Origin: CAZMNF01 sp964567595
Lineage (GTDB): Bacteria; Bipolaricaulota; Bipolaricaulia; RBG-16-55-9
Direction of reading: 5' to 3'
Length of the DNA: 64,000 nucleotides
NCBI GenBank assembly: GCA_964567595.1
Contig: CAZMNF010000006.1
Coordinates: 1-64,000, forward strand
Both the position numbers and the translations under genes were made by a program. The notes under the pieces were generated by a model. That model made no database searches and had not been told where the DNA came from. It worked only from the letters and a program-made list of their open reading frames with translations. This document shows positions 34,624 to 43,452 of the stretch, piece after piece. How positions within the stretch are numbered: position 1 is the first letter of the stretch; each line of letters begins with the position of its first letter.

Positions 34624-34934
34624 CACTCGAACGTCTCCCCACACTGTTTGCACTGGCGCAGCTTTTCGCCGGCCTCGCTGACGTAGAACCCGACGCGCGT
34701 CGGCGTATCGCACACCGGGCAGACCACCATAAGGTTCGACATCGGGATCGTCCCCTCGCGCTCGATGATGCCGCCCTCGCGCTGGGTCTGGGTCGGGCGT
34801 TGATGCTTGGTGATGTAGTTGACGCCCTTGACGAGGACGCGGCCCTGCGCCTCGATTCGCACGACCTCGCCGCGCGCGCCGCGTTCGTTGCCGTTGATGA
34901 CCTTGACGATATCGCCTTGGTGTATCTTGCGCAT
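34623..34934 (-). CDS. rplX: 50S ribosomal protein L24
   Basis: A 103-residue assembly initiator. KOW motif: GDIVKVINGNERGARGEVV. The C-terminal half contains a four-cysteine pair CPVC...CKQC that probably binds zinc. The ATG at 34934 has GGAGG 7 bases upstream and shares one base with the L14 stop codon. Confidence 0.97.
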   Translation of the reverse strand: MRKIHQGDIVKVINGNERGARGEVVRIEAQGRVLVKGVNYITKHQRPTQTQREGGIIEREGTIPMSNLMVVCPVCDTPTRVGFYVSEAGEKLRQCKQCGETFE

Positions 34935-35302
34935 CACAGCACCTCCGGCGCCAATGACAGCACCCGCATCATGTTCAGTCGACGGAGCTCGCGCGGGACG
35001 GGGCCGAACACGCGCGTGCCGACGGGTTCCATCGCGGTGTTGACGATCACGACGGCATTGTCGTCGAACCGCACGTAGCTCCCGTCGTCGCGCCGATAGC
35101 GGTTGCGCGTGCGCACGATGACCCCGCGCACGACCTCGCCCTTCTCCATGTCGCTGTTGGGCAAGCGCTTGCGCACCGACCCGACGACGACGTCGCCGAT
35201 CCGGCCGCGCTTCGAGCCGGGTCGACCCACGATGTTGAACACGCGAATCTGGCGGGCTCCCGAGTTGTCGGTGACGTTGAGCATGCTCTGGATCTGAATC
35301 AT
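34934..35302 (-). CDS. rplN: 50S ribosomal protein L14
   Basis: A 122-residue protein near the factor-binding site: MIQIQSMLNVTDNSGARQI, GVIVRTRNRYRRDDGSYVRF and GTRVFGPVPRELR are all diagnostic. It overlaps rpsQ by 4 bases. Confidence 0.98.
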   Translation of the reverse strand: MIQIQSMLNVTDNSGARQIRVFNIVGRPGSKRGRIGDVVVGSVRKRLPNSDMEKGEVVRGVIVRTRNRYRRDDGSYVRFDDNAVVIVNTAMEPVGTRVFGPVPRELRRLNMMRVLSLAPEVL

Positions 35303-35562
35303 GCCGCGGCCTCCTCCTCGTGAGCCCGTTGGACGATCTCCGTCAATCGCCAGCGCTTGGTCTTCGACAGCGGCCGGGTCTCCTGAATTCGCACGACGTC
35401 GCCGACCCGGGCCTCGCCGTGCTCGTCGTGGGCGTGGAACTTCTTCCGTCGACGGACGTACTTGTGATACGTCGGCTGCTCGGCGAAGTTCTCCACCAGA
35501 ACCGTGATCGTCTTGGCGCGCGTGTCGCTGACCACGCGCCCCGTTCGCTGCTTAACCGGCAT
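35299..35562 (-). CDS. rpsQ: 30S ribosomal protein S17
   Basis: An 87-residue 16S rRNA-binding protein: GRVVSDTRAKTITVLVENF, YHKYVRRRKKFHAHDE and VRIQETRPLSKTKRWRL are conserved. The ATG at 35562 overlaps the L29 end and follows GGAAGG by 9 bases; a TTG 6 bases upstream is too close to that site. Confidence 0.97.
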   Translation of the reverse strand: MPVKQRTGRVVSDTRAKTITVLVENFAEQPTYHKYVRRRKKFHAHDEHGEARVGDVVRIQETRPLSKTKRWRLTEIVQRAHEEEAAA

Positions 35563-35764
35563 CGGCAATCGCCTTCCTTCGCTCGTTCAACACGGTCTTC
35601 ACGCGGGCGATGTCGCGCCGCGTCTCCTTCAGGGCAGCCGTGTTGTCCTGCTGCCGCATGGCGAGTTGGAACCGTAGGTTGAACAGCGTCCGCTTGAGCT
35701 CGGCCTCCTTACGGCGCAACTCGTCCTCGGTCATCTCGCGGAGTTCTTCAGCCTCAAGCGCCAT
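35552..35764 (-). CDS. rpmC: 50S ribosomal protein L29
   Basis: A 70-residue protein at the peptide exit tunnel: ELREMTEDELRRKEAELKRT, LRFQLAMRQQDNTAALKETR is the signature. It begins 2 bases after the L16 stop. Confidence 0.97.
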   Translation of the reverse strand: MALEAEELREMTEDELRRKEAELKRTLFNLRFQLAMRQQDNTAALKETRRDIARVKTVLNERRKAIADAG

Positions 35765-35766
35765 GC

Positions 35767-36198
35767 CTATCGCTCGCCTCCCAGCTTGATGCGTCGTCGC
35801 AAGCGGGTCTTGATGGGCAGCTTGTAGGACACGAGCTGATTGAGCCGCTCGGCCTGCTCGCGCGAAACGCCGCTCAGCTCGAACAGAATGCGGCCGGGCG
35901 TTACGACAGCCGCGTAGTGGTCGATGTCGCCTTTGCCCTTGCCCATGCGGGTCTCGGCCGGCTTCTTCGTGATCGGTTTGTCGGGGAAGATGCGAATCCA
36001 AATCTTGGAGTTGCGCTCCAGCTCGCGGACCATCGTGGTTCGGCATGACTCAATCTGCCGATTGGAGATCCACGACGGCTCCAGCGCCTGGATGCCGTAC
36101 TCCCCGAAGTTGACCTCGTGGCCGGTCGTCGCCACGCCGTGCATCCGGCCTTTGTGCTGCTTGCGGTGCTTGGTCTGTTTAGGCTGCAGGAGTGGCAA
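35767..36198 (-). CDS. rplP: 50S ribosomal protein L16
   Basis: A 143-residue protein at the A-site/5S region: LLQPKQTKHRKQHKGRM, EVNFGEYGIQALEPSWISNR, and the arginine-rich KTRLRRRIKLGGER end. The start is unclear. A TTG at 36198 (with GAGGT 7 bases upstream) gives the normal family N-terminus and is preferred; an ATG at 36216 has no ribosome binding site. Both overlap the end of rpsC. Confidence 0.96.
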   Translation of the reverse strand: MPLLQPKQTKHRKQHKGRMHGVATTGHEVNFGEYGIQALEPSWISNRQIESCRTTMVRELERNSKIWIRIFPDKPITKKPAETRMGKGKGDIDHYAAVVTPGRILFELSGVSREQAERLNQLVSYKLPIKTRLRRRIKLGGER

Positions 36199-36865
36199 CG
36201 TTCTCACCTCGCTCATCGGCCTGGCTGGTCAAGTTGAGCGGAATGTGCTCCCCCCGGAAGAGCCAGACCTTGATGCCGATCGGGCCGTACTTGGTCAGCG
36301 CTTCCGTGAAGCCGTAGTCGATGTCCGCCCGGATCGTCTGCAGCGGCACGCGGCCGTGCTTGATCTCGACGTTGCGCGCGATCTCAGCACCGCCCAGACG
36401 CCCCCCACAACGGATCTTGACGCCCTGCGCGCCGTTCTCCATCACGCGGCGGCCGGCCTCCTTGATGGCCCGCTGGACGGGGAAGCGCCCCTCGACGCGG
36501 TAGGCCACCTCTTCCGCCACCAAGATCGCTTCGAGGTCGGGCGCGTCGACTTCCTTGATGGAGATCTTGACCGACCGGCCCGTCTCGGCTTCCAGATCCT
36601 GCTGAAACTGGTCAATCTCTTGGCCGCCCTTCCCGATGATGATGCCGGGCCGGGCCGTGCGGATCACGATCGACAGCCGCTCCGTTGTGGGGCGCTCCAG
36701 GCTGACTTCGGCGATGCCGGCTCCCCGATAGCGGGTGCCAATCAGATCGCGAACTTTGCGGTCTTCTTCCAGGTATTCCGCCGCGTTCGAGGGGTCATAC
36801 CAGTTGGAGATCCACTTGCGGTTGACCCCCATGCGGAACCCGATGGGATTGATCTTCTGACCCAT
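36179..36865 (-). CDS. rpsC: 30S ribosomal protein S3
   Basis: A 228-residue protein at the mRNA entry. MGQKINPIGFRMGVNRKWIS is the N-terminus, the KH domain carries IIIGKGGQEIDQFQQDL, and the C-terminal half carries ARNVEIKHGRVPLQTIRADI. It shares one base with the end of rplV. Confidence 0.98.
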   Translation of the reverse strand: MGQKINPIGFRMGVNRKWISNWYDPSNAAEYLEEDRKVRDLIGTRYRGAGIAEVSLERPTTERLSIVIRTARPGIIIGKGGQEIDQFQQDLEAETGRSVKISIKEVDAPDLEAILVAEEVAYRVEGRFPVQRAIKEAGRRVMENGAQGVKIRCGGRLGGAEIARNVEIKHGRVPLQTIRADIDYGFTEALTKYGPIGIKVWLFRGEHIPLNLTSQADERGENVATPAA

Positions 36866-37212
36866 TACGACTCGTCCTCCCTCTCGCGCACCACGACGGT
36901 GATGTGGCTGGTCGGCTTCTGCATGATGTCGGCCCGGCCGCGAGCGCGGGGTTTCATGCGCTTCAACACGGGCCCTTTGTCGACGGTCGCCTCCTGAACG
37001 ATCAGCTCGTCGACGTCCATGTCGTAGTTGTGCTCGGCGTTGGCAATCGCCGATTCCAGCGTCTTGTAGATAACGCGGGCCGCTTTGGAGTTGGTGAATT
37101 GGGCCTCCAACAGCGCCTCGTCCACGGAGCGGCCGCGCAGCTTCTCCGCGACCATCCGGGCCCGCTTGGGCGACACGCGTACGAACTTGGAAATCGCTTT
37201 CACGTCAGTCAT
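36865..37212 (-). CDS. rplV: 50S ribosomal protein L22
   Basis: A 115-residue protein lining the exit tunnel: FVRVSPKRARMVAEKLRG, SAIANAEHNYDMD, and the beta-hairpin end KPRARGRADIMQKPTSHITV. The start at 37212 has AAGGAG about 4 bases upstream. Confidence 0.98.
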   Translation of the reverse strand: MTDVKAISKFVRVSPKRARMVAEKLRGRSVDEALLEAQFTNSKAARVIYKTLESAIANAEHNYDMDVDELIVQEATVDKGPVLKRMKPRARGRADIMQKPTSHITVVVREREDES

Positions 37213-37243
37213 GATGCTCCTTGTTGTCCCCGCAACGCGCTCA

Positions 37244-37528
37244 TCATGTCGCCGTGGGCGGCTTCTTCTTCTTGACGCCGCCGTGCGAGTTGAACGTCCG
37301 AGTCGGGGCAAACTCGCCGAGCTTGTGCCCCACCATCGCCTCGGAGATGTAGACGGGCACGTGGGCGCGGCCGTTGTGCACCTTGATGGTCAGGCCGACC
37401 ATCTCGGGTGTCACGACCGACGCGCGCGACCACGTGACGATCTCGCGCAGCTCGCCACGGCGCGCCTTGGCCACCTTCTTGAGCAACTTCGGGTGGACAA
37501 ACGGTCCCTTGTGCGTCGATCGCGGCAT
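37244..37528 (-). CDS. rpsS: 30S ribosomal protein S19
   Basis: A 94-residue head protein: MPRSTHKGPFVHPKLLKKV, TWSRASVVTPEMVGLTIKVH and GHKLGEFAPTRTFNSHGG are diagnostic. GGAGG lies 8 bases upstream, overlapping the last codons of rplB. Confidence 0.98.
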   Translation of the reverse strand: MPRSTHKGPFVHPKLLKKVAKARRGELREIVTWSRASVVTPEMVGLTIKVHNGRAHVPVYISEAMVGHKLGEFAPTRTFNSHGGVKKKKPPTAT

Positions 37529-37530
37529 CG

Positions 37531-38385
37531 TTAACGCCTCCTCCTGCGCTTCTTCCGCGCGTCGCGGGCGTGGGTCACGATGAGCTTGTCGCTCGGCTTC
37601 TTCTTGCGACTCCGGACGCCCTGGGCCGGCTTCGCCTTGAACGTCATCGGTGGGCCGCCGATGTAGCCGCGGCCTTCGCCGCCGCCGTGCGGGTGATCGA
37701 CGGCATTGCGCGCCACGCCGCGCGTGATCGGCTTGCGACCCAAATGACGCACTCGGCCCGCTTTGCCGTGGACCTCGTTCTTGTGGTCCGGGTTGCTCAC
37801 CTGCCCGATCGTGGCTCGGCATTCGGCGTCGAAGAGCCGAATTTCGCCCGATGGCAAGCGCAGTCGCACGTAGCCGCCCTCGCGGCTCAGCACTTGCGCC
37901 CCCGTGCCGGCAGCCCGGGCGACCTTCGCCTGGCCGTGGGGCATGAGCGCGACGCAGTGGACGTAGGTGCCGACGGGAATCTCGCGCAAGGGAAGCGCAT
38001 TGCCAGGCCGTGCCTCGACACCCCGATCGCCCGAGACCACGGTCGAGCCGATCTTGAGCTGCAGCGGGGAGATAATGTAGCGCTTCTCCCCGTCGGCATA
38101 TTGCAACAGCGTGATCCACGCGGAGCGATTCGGGTCGTATTCCCTCGAGACGACCTCGGCCGGGACGTCCAGCTTGTCTCGGGCGAAGTCAATCACGCGG
38201 TAGCGTCGTTTGTGGCCACCGGAGCGCCCGCGGACCGTGACGCGCCCCTGGTTGTTGCGGCCGCCGCTCTTTTTCAGCGAGCGCAAGAGCGACTTCTCCG
38301 GGGGCTTGTCCGTCAGGTGCGACGTGTCGGTCCACTGGGCGTGTCGTCGCCCCGAGGTCGTCGGCTTGAACTTTCGTGTGGGCAT
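37531..38385 (-). CDS. rplB: 50S ribosomal protein L2
   Basis: A 284-residue protein near the peptidyl-transferase centre: NNQGRVTVRGRSGGHKRRYR and the signature GVARNAVDHPHGGGEGRGYI, which carries the conserved His. Tail ends in RKKRRRRR. Slightly longer than E. coli L2. Confidence 0.98.
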   Translation of the reverse strand: MPTRKFKPTTSGRRHAQWTDTSHLTDKPPEKSLLRSLKKSGGRNNQGRVTVRGRSGGHKRRYRVIDFARDKLDVPAEVVSREYDPNRSAWITLLQYADGEKRYIISPLQLKIGSTVVSGDRGVEARPGNALPLREIPVGTYVHCVALMPHGQAKVARAAGTGAQVLSREGGYVRLRLPSGEIRLFDAECRATIGQVSNPDHKNEVHGKAGRVRHLGRKPITRGVARNAVDHPHGGGEGRGYIGGPPMTFKAKPAQGVRSRKKKPSDKLIVTHARDARKKRRRRR

Positions 38386-38410
38386 TCAGCGATCACCACT
38401 CATTCGCACG

Positions 38411-38692
38411 TTACTGCTCCAGATCGATCCGGTCGCCGGGCGCCAGTTGGATCACGGCCTTCTTCCAGGACGACTGGCGCCCCTCCTGGTCGAAGCGCAG
38501 GCGCCGCGGCTTCCCGTGCATGTTCATCGTCCGCACGTCCTCGACCTCGACGTTGAAGATCGTCTCAATGGCTTCGCGGATCTCGAGCTTGTTCGCCTCC
38601 GGGTGCACGCGGAACGTGTACTGCCGATCGTCCTGCTGGAGCCAGCTTTTTTCGCTCAGGATCGGCTCCACAAGCACATCGTTCAGATCCAT
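38411..38692 (-). CDS. rplW: 50S ribosomal protein L23
   Basis: A 93-residue exit-tunnel protein that docks trigger factor and SRP: VEPILSEKSW, YTFRVHPEANKLEIREAIE and the loop GKPRRLRFDQEG. It overlaps rplD by 3-4 bases (ATGA). Confidence 0.97.
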   Translation of the reverse strand: MDLNDVLVEPILSEKSWLQQDDRQYTFRVHPEANKLEIREAIETIFNVEVEDVRTMNMHGKPRRLRFDQEGRQSSWKKAVIQLAPGDRIDLEQ

Positions 38693-39327
38693 CAGCGCAC
38701 CCTCCTCTCCAACTCGTCCAGCGCGGTTGCGGTGACGAGGAGCCACTCGTGGTTGAGAATCTCATACGGATGCACGTTCATCGCCGGCAGGCAGCGGACC
38801 CGGGGGATGTTGCTGAACGTCTTGCGCACCGGCACCGCGTTCTCCGTCTCGGCCACCAGCACGAGCACCTTATCGCGCTCGACCTCGAAGCCCAGCTGCT
38901 CTAGCAACGCCAAACCGTCCTTGGTCTTCGGCGCCTCAAAGCCGAGCTCGTCGATGACCATCAGGCGTTCGCTCTGGACGCGGTCCCGAACCGCCGACCC
39001 GAGCGCCGCCCGGCGCATCTTCTTGGGTAGCGTCAGCTGGTGGTCCTTCGGCTGCGGCGCGAACGTCTTGCCGCCGCCAACCCACAGCGGCGAGCGGCGA
39101 TCGCCGTGCCGGGCGCGGCCCGTGTGCTTCTGCGGCCAGGGCTTGCGACTGCTGCCGATGACCTGTCCGCGGGTCTTTACCCGGTGCGTCCCCTGACGCT
39201 GGTTGGTCATGTAGCTCCGCACCGCTCGATGCAGCAAATCCGTGTTGACGGACTTCTCGTGCCAATGGTCGGGGAGGTCGATCTCGTCCTCTCCGCCGGC
39301 AAATTGATAGAGGGTCGTCTTAGCCAT
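38692..39327 (-). CDS. rplD: 50S ribosomal protein L4
   Basis: A 211-residue protein whose loop lines the exit tunnel. TNQRQGTHRVKTRGQVIGSS and KPWPQKHTGRARHGDRRSPL are the conserved loop. In E. coli L4 represses its operon; there is no evidence for or against that here. It overlaps rplC by 8 bases. Confidence 0.97.
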   Translation of the reverse strand: MAKTTLYQFAGGEDEIDLPDHWHEKSVNTDLLHRAVRSYMTNQRQGTHRVKTRGQVIGSSRKPWPQKHTGRARHGDRRSPLWVGGGKTFAPQPKDHQLTLPKKMRRAALGSAVRDRVQSERLMVIDELGFEAPKTKDGLALLEQLGFEVERDKVLVLVAETENAVPVRKTFSNIPRVRCLPAMNVHPYEILNHEWLLVTATALDELERRVR

Positions 39328-39952
39328 CGCGCTTACAGAGCTCCAAGACCGCACCTTGAGGGCCGGGAACCCCGCCCTTGAGGACGATCACGTTCTTCTC
39401 CGGGTCGACCTTGAGCACCTCGAGCTTCTGCACCGTGGCGCGACGTTGCCCCATGCGACCCGGCATCTTTTTGCCCTTAAACACCTTGCCCGTGGCCATG
39501 ATGTTGCCGATCGAGCCGGGCCGGCGCGGAGAGCGCTTCCCCTCGCCGTGGCTGGCCGCCGCGCCGTGGAAGCCGTAGCGCTTCATGCCGCCTTGGAAGC
39601 CTTTCCCTTTGGTGAGACCGCTGACGTCAACGCGTTCGCCGACCTCGAACGCGTCCACGCCGATCTCTTGGCCAACCTCGTACTCGGCATCCGCGTCCGC
39701 CGGGAACTCGCGCAGGTGCCGTTGCGGCGTCACGCCTGCCCGCTCAAAATGGCCGAGCTCCGGCTTGTTCACCTTCTTGGCTTCCACCTCGTCAAAGCCG
39801 AGTTGAACCGCCTCGTAGCCGTCGTTGTCATTGTCCTTAACCTGGACAACGACGTTCGGCTCGGCCTCGACGACCGTCGCGCCGACGGCGCGACCCTGCT
39901 CGTCGAACCACTGCATCATGCCCACTTTTCGGCCCAAAATTCCTGTTGCCAT
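39320..39952 (-). CDS. rplC: 50S ribosomal protein L3
   Basis: A 210-residue assembly initiator: MATGILGRKVGMMQWFDEQG, SGLTKGKGFQGGMKRYGFHG (with AASHGEGKRSPRRPGSIG next) and KGKKMPGRMGQRRATVQKLE are diagnostic. Follows rpsJ. Confidence 0.98.
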   Translation of the reverse strand: MATGILGRKVGMMQWFDEQGRAVGATVVEAEPNVVVQVKDNDNDGYEAVQLGFDEVEAKKVNKPELGHFERAGVTPQRHLREFPADADAEYEVGQEIGVDAFEVGERVDVSGLTKGKGFQGGMKRYGFHGAAASHGEGKRSPRRPGSIGNIMATGKVFKGKKMPGRMGQRRATVQKLEVLKVDPEKNVIVLKGGVPGPQGAVLELCKRDG

Positions 39953-39971
39953 AATCGACGTCTCCCCTGGG

Positions 39972-40280
39972 TTAGAGCTTCAGCTCGATGTCAATGCCTG
40001 TGGGAAGCTCGATGTCCATGAGCGCGTTGATCGTCTCGGACGTCGGCTCCTTGATGTCGAGCAATCGCTTGTGGATGCGCCGCTCGAAGTGCTCCATCGC
40101 CTTTTTGTTGACGTGCGGTGACCTGAGCACCGTGTAGTGCTTCATCTCGGTCGGAAGCGGAATCGGCCCGGCGATCTTGGCCCGGGTCTCCTGCGCCGTC
40201 TTGACGATGCGGCGCATGGCCTCGTCAACGAGTTCGTGGTCGTAGCTCTTCAGACGGATGCGAATCTTCTCACGAGCCAT
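39972..40280 (-). CDS. rpsJ: 30S ribosomal protein S10
   Basis: A 102-residue protein also known as NusE in antitermination: IRIRLKSYDHELVDEAMRRI, GPIPLPTEMKHYTVLRSPH and the signature NKKAMEHFERRIHKRLLDI. It lies 85 bases after fusA, where tuf is normally found. Confidence 0.98.
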   Translation of the reverse strand: MAREKIRIRLKSYDHELVDEAMRRIVKTAQETRAKIAGPIPLPTEMKHYTVLRSPHVNKKAMEHFERRIHKRLLDIKEPTSETINALMDIELPTGIDIELKL

Positions 40281-40365
40281 GGGCAGCCCCCTGCTGAATC
40301 ATTCCGATCAACCTCGATCTGCCCGCATCCCGGGCGCCTTGTGCTCGCTTCCTCGGCCTCATCAT

Positions 40366-42483
40366 TTACGCATTCCCCTCCAGCGCAGCTTCCTTGATGT
40401 GGCTCGGCACGATGTCGTAGTGCGAGAACTTGAACTGATACGTCGCCCGTCCCTGCGTCAGCGACCGCAGAATCGTCGCGTAGCCGAACGTCTCCGCGAG
40501 CGGGATGGCCACGTTGATAATCTGGGTGTTGCCGTGGATGTCGAAGGCGTTCACCTCGGCGCGGCGCGTGTGGAGATCACCGACGATGTCGCCGATGTAT
40601 TCGGTCGGAGTGACGATCTCGCCCTCCATGACCGGTTCCAAAAGCTCCGCGCGAGCGCGCTCGAACGCCTGCCGCAGGGCTCGTGCGCCGGCCGTCTTGA
40701 ATGCGCCTTCGGAGGAGTCCACCGGGTGCGAGGAGCCGTCGTAGAGCGTCGCCTTCAGGTCAACGACAGGATAACCAGCCAGGGGCCCACTGCCCATGGC
40801 TTCCTTGATGCCGGCCTCCACGGAGGGAATGTACTCGCGCGGAATGACGCCGCCGCGGATCTGATTGTCGAACTCGAAGTCCGAGCCGCGCTCCAGCGGC
40901 TCAAAGTGGACATAGACGTGGGCAAACTGCCCCCGACCTCCCGTCTGTTTGACGAACTTCTCCTCGATGTCGGCCGGCTCCATGAGGGCCTCCTTGTAGG
41001 CCACCTGCGGGCTGCCCATGGAGGCCTCGGTCTTGAACTCGCGCTGGAGCCGATCGAAGAGGATGTCCAGGTGGAGTTCGCCCATGCCGGCGATGATGGT
41101 CTGATTGGTGTCCTCGTCCACGTTGACGCGGAACGTGGGGTCCTCTTGGGCCAGCTTGCCGAGCGCCTGATTGAGCTTCTCCTCCTCGGCGTCGGACTTG
41201 GGCTCCACGGCGGCGAAAATGACGGGCTCGGGGAAGTCGATCTTTTCGAGCAGAATGGGATGATCGGGGTCACACAGAGTATCGCCCGTCGTGACCTCCT
41301 TGGGCCCGACGAGCGCGCCGATGTTCCCCGTCTCCAAGTACCCGACTTGCTCCCGTTTCTCGGCGTGCATCTGGAAGATGCGGCCGACTCGCTCCCGTTT
41401 CCCGGTGGAGGCGTTGTGGACGTAGGAGCCCTCTTCCAGACGCCCGGAGTAGACGCGCACGTAGACGAGCCGTCCCGCATACTCGTCGGTCACAACCTTG
41501 AACGCCAGTGCGGTGAGCGGCTCTTCCGGGCTCGGTTGGCGGGAAATCTCCTGTGGGGCGCCGTCCTCTTCGGCTCTGCTCTGCGGGACGTGGCCCTGGA
41601 CGGGGGGGAGGTCGAGCGGCGACGGGAGGTAGTCGACGATCGCGTCGATAATCGGCTGTACGCCGATGTTTTTCAGCGCCGTTCCCCCTAAGACGGGAAC
41701 GGCGTTGTTGGCGAGCGTCGCTCGTCGAATCGCCGCCTTGATCTCGTCGATGGAGAGCTCCTCGTCGTCGAGGTACTTCGCCATGACGTCGTCGTCGACC
41801 TCGGCCAACGACTCGATCAGCTTCGTCCGCATGGATTCGGCCCGTTCGCGGTGCTCTTCGGGGATCTCGTTGCGGCTGTATTCGAGTCCCTTGCTGCCCT
41901 GATCCCAGAGCAGCAGCTCCATGTGGAGCAGGTCGATCATGCCCGTGAGATCCTCCCCAACCCCCGTCGGAATCTGGAGCGGGAGCGGGGTCGTCGCGAG
42001 CCGCTCCTCCATCATCTCCACCGTCCGGTCGAACGCGGCGCCCGGTCGATCGAGCTTGTTGATGAACGCGATGCGCGGAATGTCGTATTTGTCGGCTTGG
42101 CGCCAGACTTTCTCCGTCTGGGACTCCACCATGTCAACCCCGGAGAAGACCGTCACGACCCCGTCCAACACGCGCAGCGAGCGCTCAACCTCGGCGGTGA
42201 AGTCGACGTGGCCAGGCGTATCGATGATGTTGATCCGATGGCCGCGCCATTCCGTCAACGTTGCGGCGGACGTGATGGTGATGCCGCGATCGCGCTCTTG
42301 GTCCATCCAGTCCATCTCGGTGTCGCCCTCGTCGATGTCACCGAGGTCATGGATGCGCCCGGAGTAAAAGAGGATCCGCTCGGTGGTCGTCGTTTTCCCG
42401 GCGTCAATGTGGGCGACGATCCCGATGTTGCGCAGGGTCTGGATGAATTTCGTCGTCTCTTTGGTCAGCGTTGCTTGAGTCAT
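40366..42483 (-). CDS. fusA: Elongation factor G
   Basis: A 705-residue translocation GTPase. G1 is AHIDAGKTTTTERILFYSG, G3 is DTPGHVDFTAEVERSLRVL, and G4 is FINKLDRPGA. The domain IV tip region GGRGQFAHVYVHFEP is clear. GGAGTATAT precedes the ATG. tuf does not follow it. Confidence 0.98.
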   Translation of the reverse strand: MTQATLTKETTKFIQTLRNIGIVAHIDAGKTTTTERILFYSGRIHDLGDIDEGDTEMDWMDQERDRGITITSAATLTEWRGHRINIIDTPGHVDFTAEVERSLRVLDGVVTVFSGVDMVESQTEKVWRQADKYDIPRIAFINKLDRPGAAFDRTVEMMEERLATTPLPLQIPTGVGEDLTGMIDLLHMELLLWDQGSKGLEYSRNEIPEEHRERAESMRTKLIESLAEVDDDVMAKYLDDEELSIDEIKAAIRRATLANNAVPVLGGTALKNIGVQPIIDAIVDYLPSPLDLPPVQGHVPQSRAEEDGAPQEISRQPSPEEPLTALAFKVVTDEYAGRLVYVRVYSGRLEEGSYVHNASTGKRERVGRIFQMHAEKREQVGYLETGNIGALVGPKEVTTGDTLCDPDHPILLEKIDFPEPVIFAAVEPKSDAEEEKLNQALGKLAQEDPTFRVNVDEDTNQTIIAGMGELHLDILFDRLQREFKTEASMGSPQVAYKEALMEPADIEEKFVKQTGGRGQFAHVYVHFEPLERGSDFEFDNQIRGGVIPREYIPSVEAGIKEAMGSGPLAGYPVVDLKATLYDGSSHPVDSSEGAFKTAGARALRQAFERARAELLEPVMEGEIVTPTEYIGDIVGDLHTRRAEVNAFDIHGNTQIINVAIPLAETFGYATILRSLTQGRATYQFKFSHYDIVPSHIKEAALEGNA

Positions 42484-42534
42484 ATATACTCCGTCGAAAT
42501 TGAGTCGCGTCGGTCCTCTCTTAACCTCGCACGC

Positions 42535-43050
42535 TTACCAGCGATAATGGGCAAAGGCCCGGTTGGCCTCCGCCATGCGGTGGGATTCCTGGCGCTTGTC
42601 GTATGCCTTGCCCTGCCCCTCGGCGGCGTCCATCAGCTCGGCGGCCAGGCGCTCGACCATGGTCCGCTCGCCGCGTTGACGCATGGCGTTGGTGATCCAG
42701 CGGAACGCCAGCGTCTTTTGGCGATCCTCCGGCACCTCGTAGGGCACCTGATACGACGAGCCGCCCACGCGTCGTGAGCGGGTCTCGAGCTTGGGCATCA
42801 CGTTGCGCATCGCCTTGTAGAAGACTTCCAGCCCCGGCTCGCCGGACCGTTCCGCGGCGAGGTCGAGCGCCTCGTAGACGATCTTGCGGGCCTTCGCCTT
42901 CTTCCCATCCTGCATGACGTAGTTGATCAGCTTCTCGACCAACTTGCTGCCGTAGCGCAAATCCGGGTGGAGGTACGGGGCTTCGTCACGCCCGTAGCGC
43001 GCCCCCGGGATCGTTTTCTCCAGCGTCTGGTCAATCTGATAGTCGGCCAT
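42535..43050 (-). CDS. rpsG: 30S ribosomal protein S7 with unusual N-terminus
   Basis: A 171-residue head-assembly protein. The body is normal: RYGSKLVEKLINYVMQDGKK, SRRVGGSSYQVPYEVPEDRQ and RMAEANRAFAHYRW. The basic N-terminal tail MPRRGxVxKRxVxPDP of most bacteria is replaced by a more acidic ~32-residue piece beginning MADYQIDQTLEKTIPG. The ATG at 43050 has only a weak ribosome binding site. It lies 24 bases after rpsL. Confidence 0.95.
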   Translation of the reverse strand: MADYQIDQTLEKTIPGARYGRDEAPYLHPDLRYGSKLVEKLINYVMQDGKKAKARKIVYEALDLAAERSGEPGLEVFYKAMRNVMPKLETRSRRVGGSSYQVPYEVPEDRQKTLAFRWITNAMRQRGERTMVERLAAELMDAAEGQGKAYDKRQESHRMAEANRAFAHYRW

Positions 43051-43074
43051 AGCGCTCTCGAACAGCCTCGAATC

Positions 43075-43452
43075 CTAGCGTGAGGACGACTTCCTCGTCC
43101 CGTACTTGCTTCGACTGGTGCGCCGCCCCTCGACGCCGGCAGTGTCCAACGCACCGCGCACGATGTGGTAGCGCACCCCCGGCAGGTCCGGCACACGGCC
43201 ACCGCGCACAAGCACCATGGAGTGCTCCTGCAGGTTGTGGCCCTCGCCACCGATGTAGCCCGTCACGTACTTGCCGTTGCTCAGCCGCACTCGGGCGACC
43301 TTGCGCAGCGCGGAGTTCGGCTTCTTCGGCGTGCGCGTGAACACGCGCGTGCAGACGCCGCGTCGCTGCGGGCACCCGTCAAGCGAGGGCGACTTGCTCG
43401 TTCCGCTCTCGGTCTTGCGGCCCTTCCGAATCAACTGATTGATCGTCGGCAT
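43075..43452 (-). CDS. rpsL: 30S ribosomal protein S12
   Basis: A 125-residue decoding-centre protein: MPTINQLIRKGRK, KKPNSALRKVARVRLSNGK and GGRVPDLPGVRYHIVRGALD are diagnostic; the streptomycin-site Lys lies in TPKKPNSA. It is the first gene of the str part of the cluster and has its own strong promoter. Confidence 0.98.
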   Translation of the reverse strand: MPTINQLIRKGRKTESGTSKSPSLDGCPQRRGVCTRVFTRTPKKPNSALRKVARVRLSNGKYVTGYIGGEGHNLQEHSMVLVRGGRVPDLPGVRYHIVRGALDTAGVEGRRTSRSKYGTRKSSSR

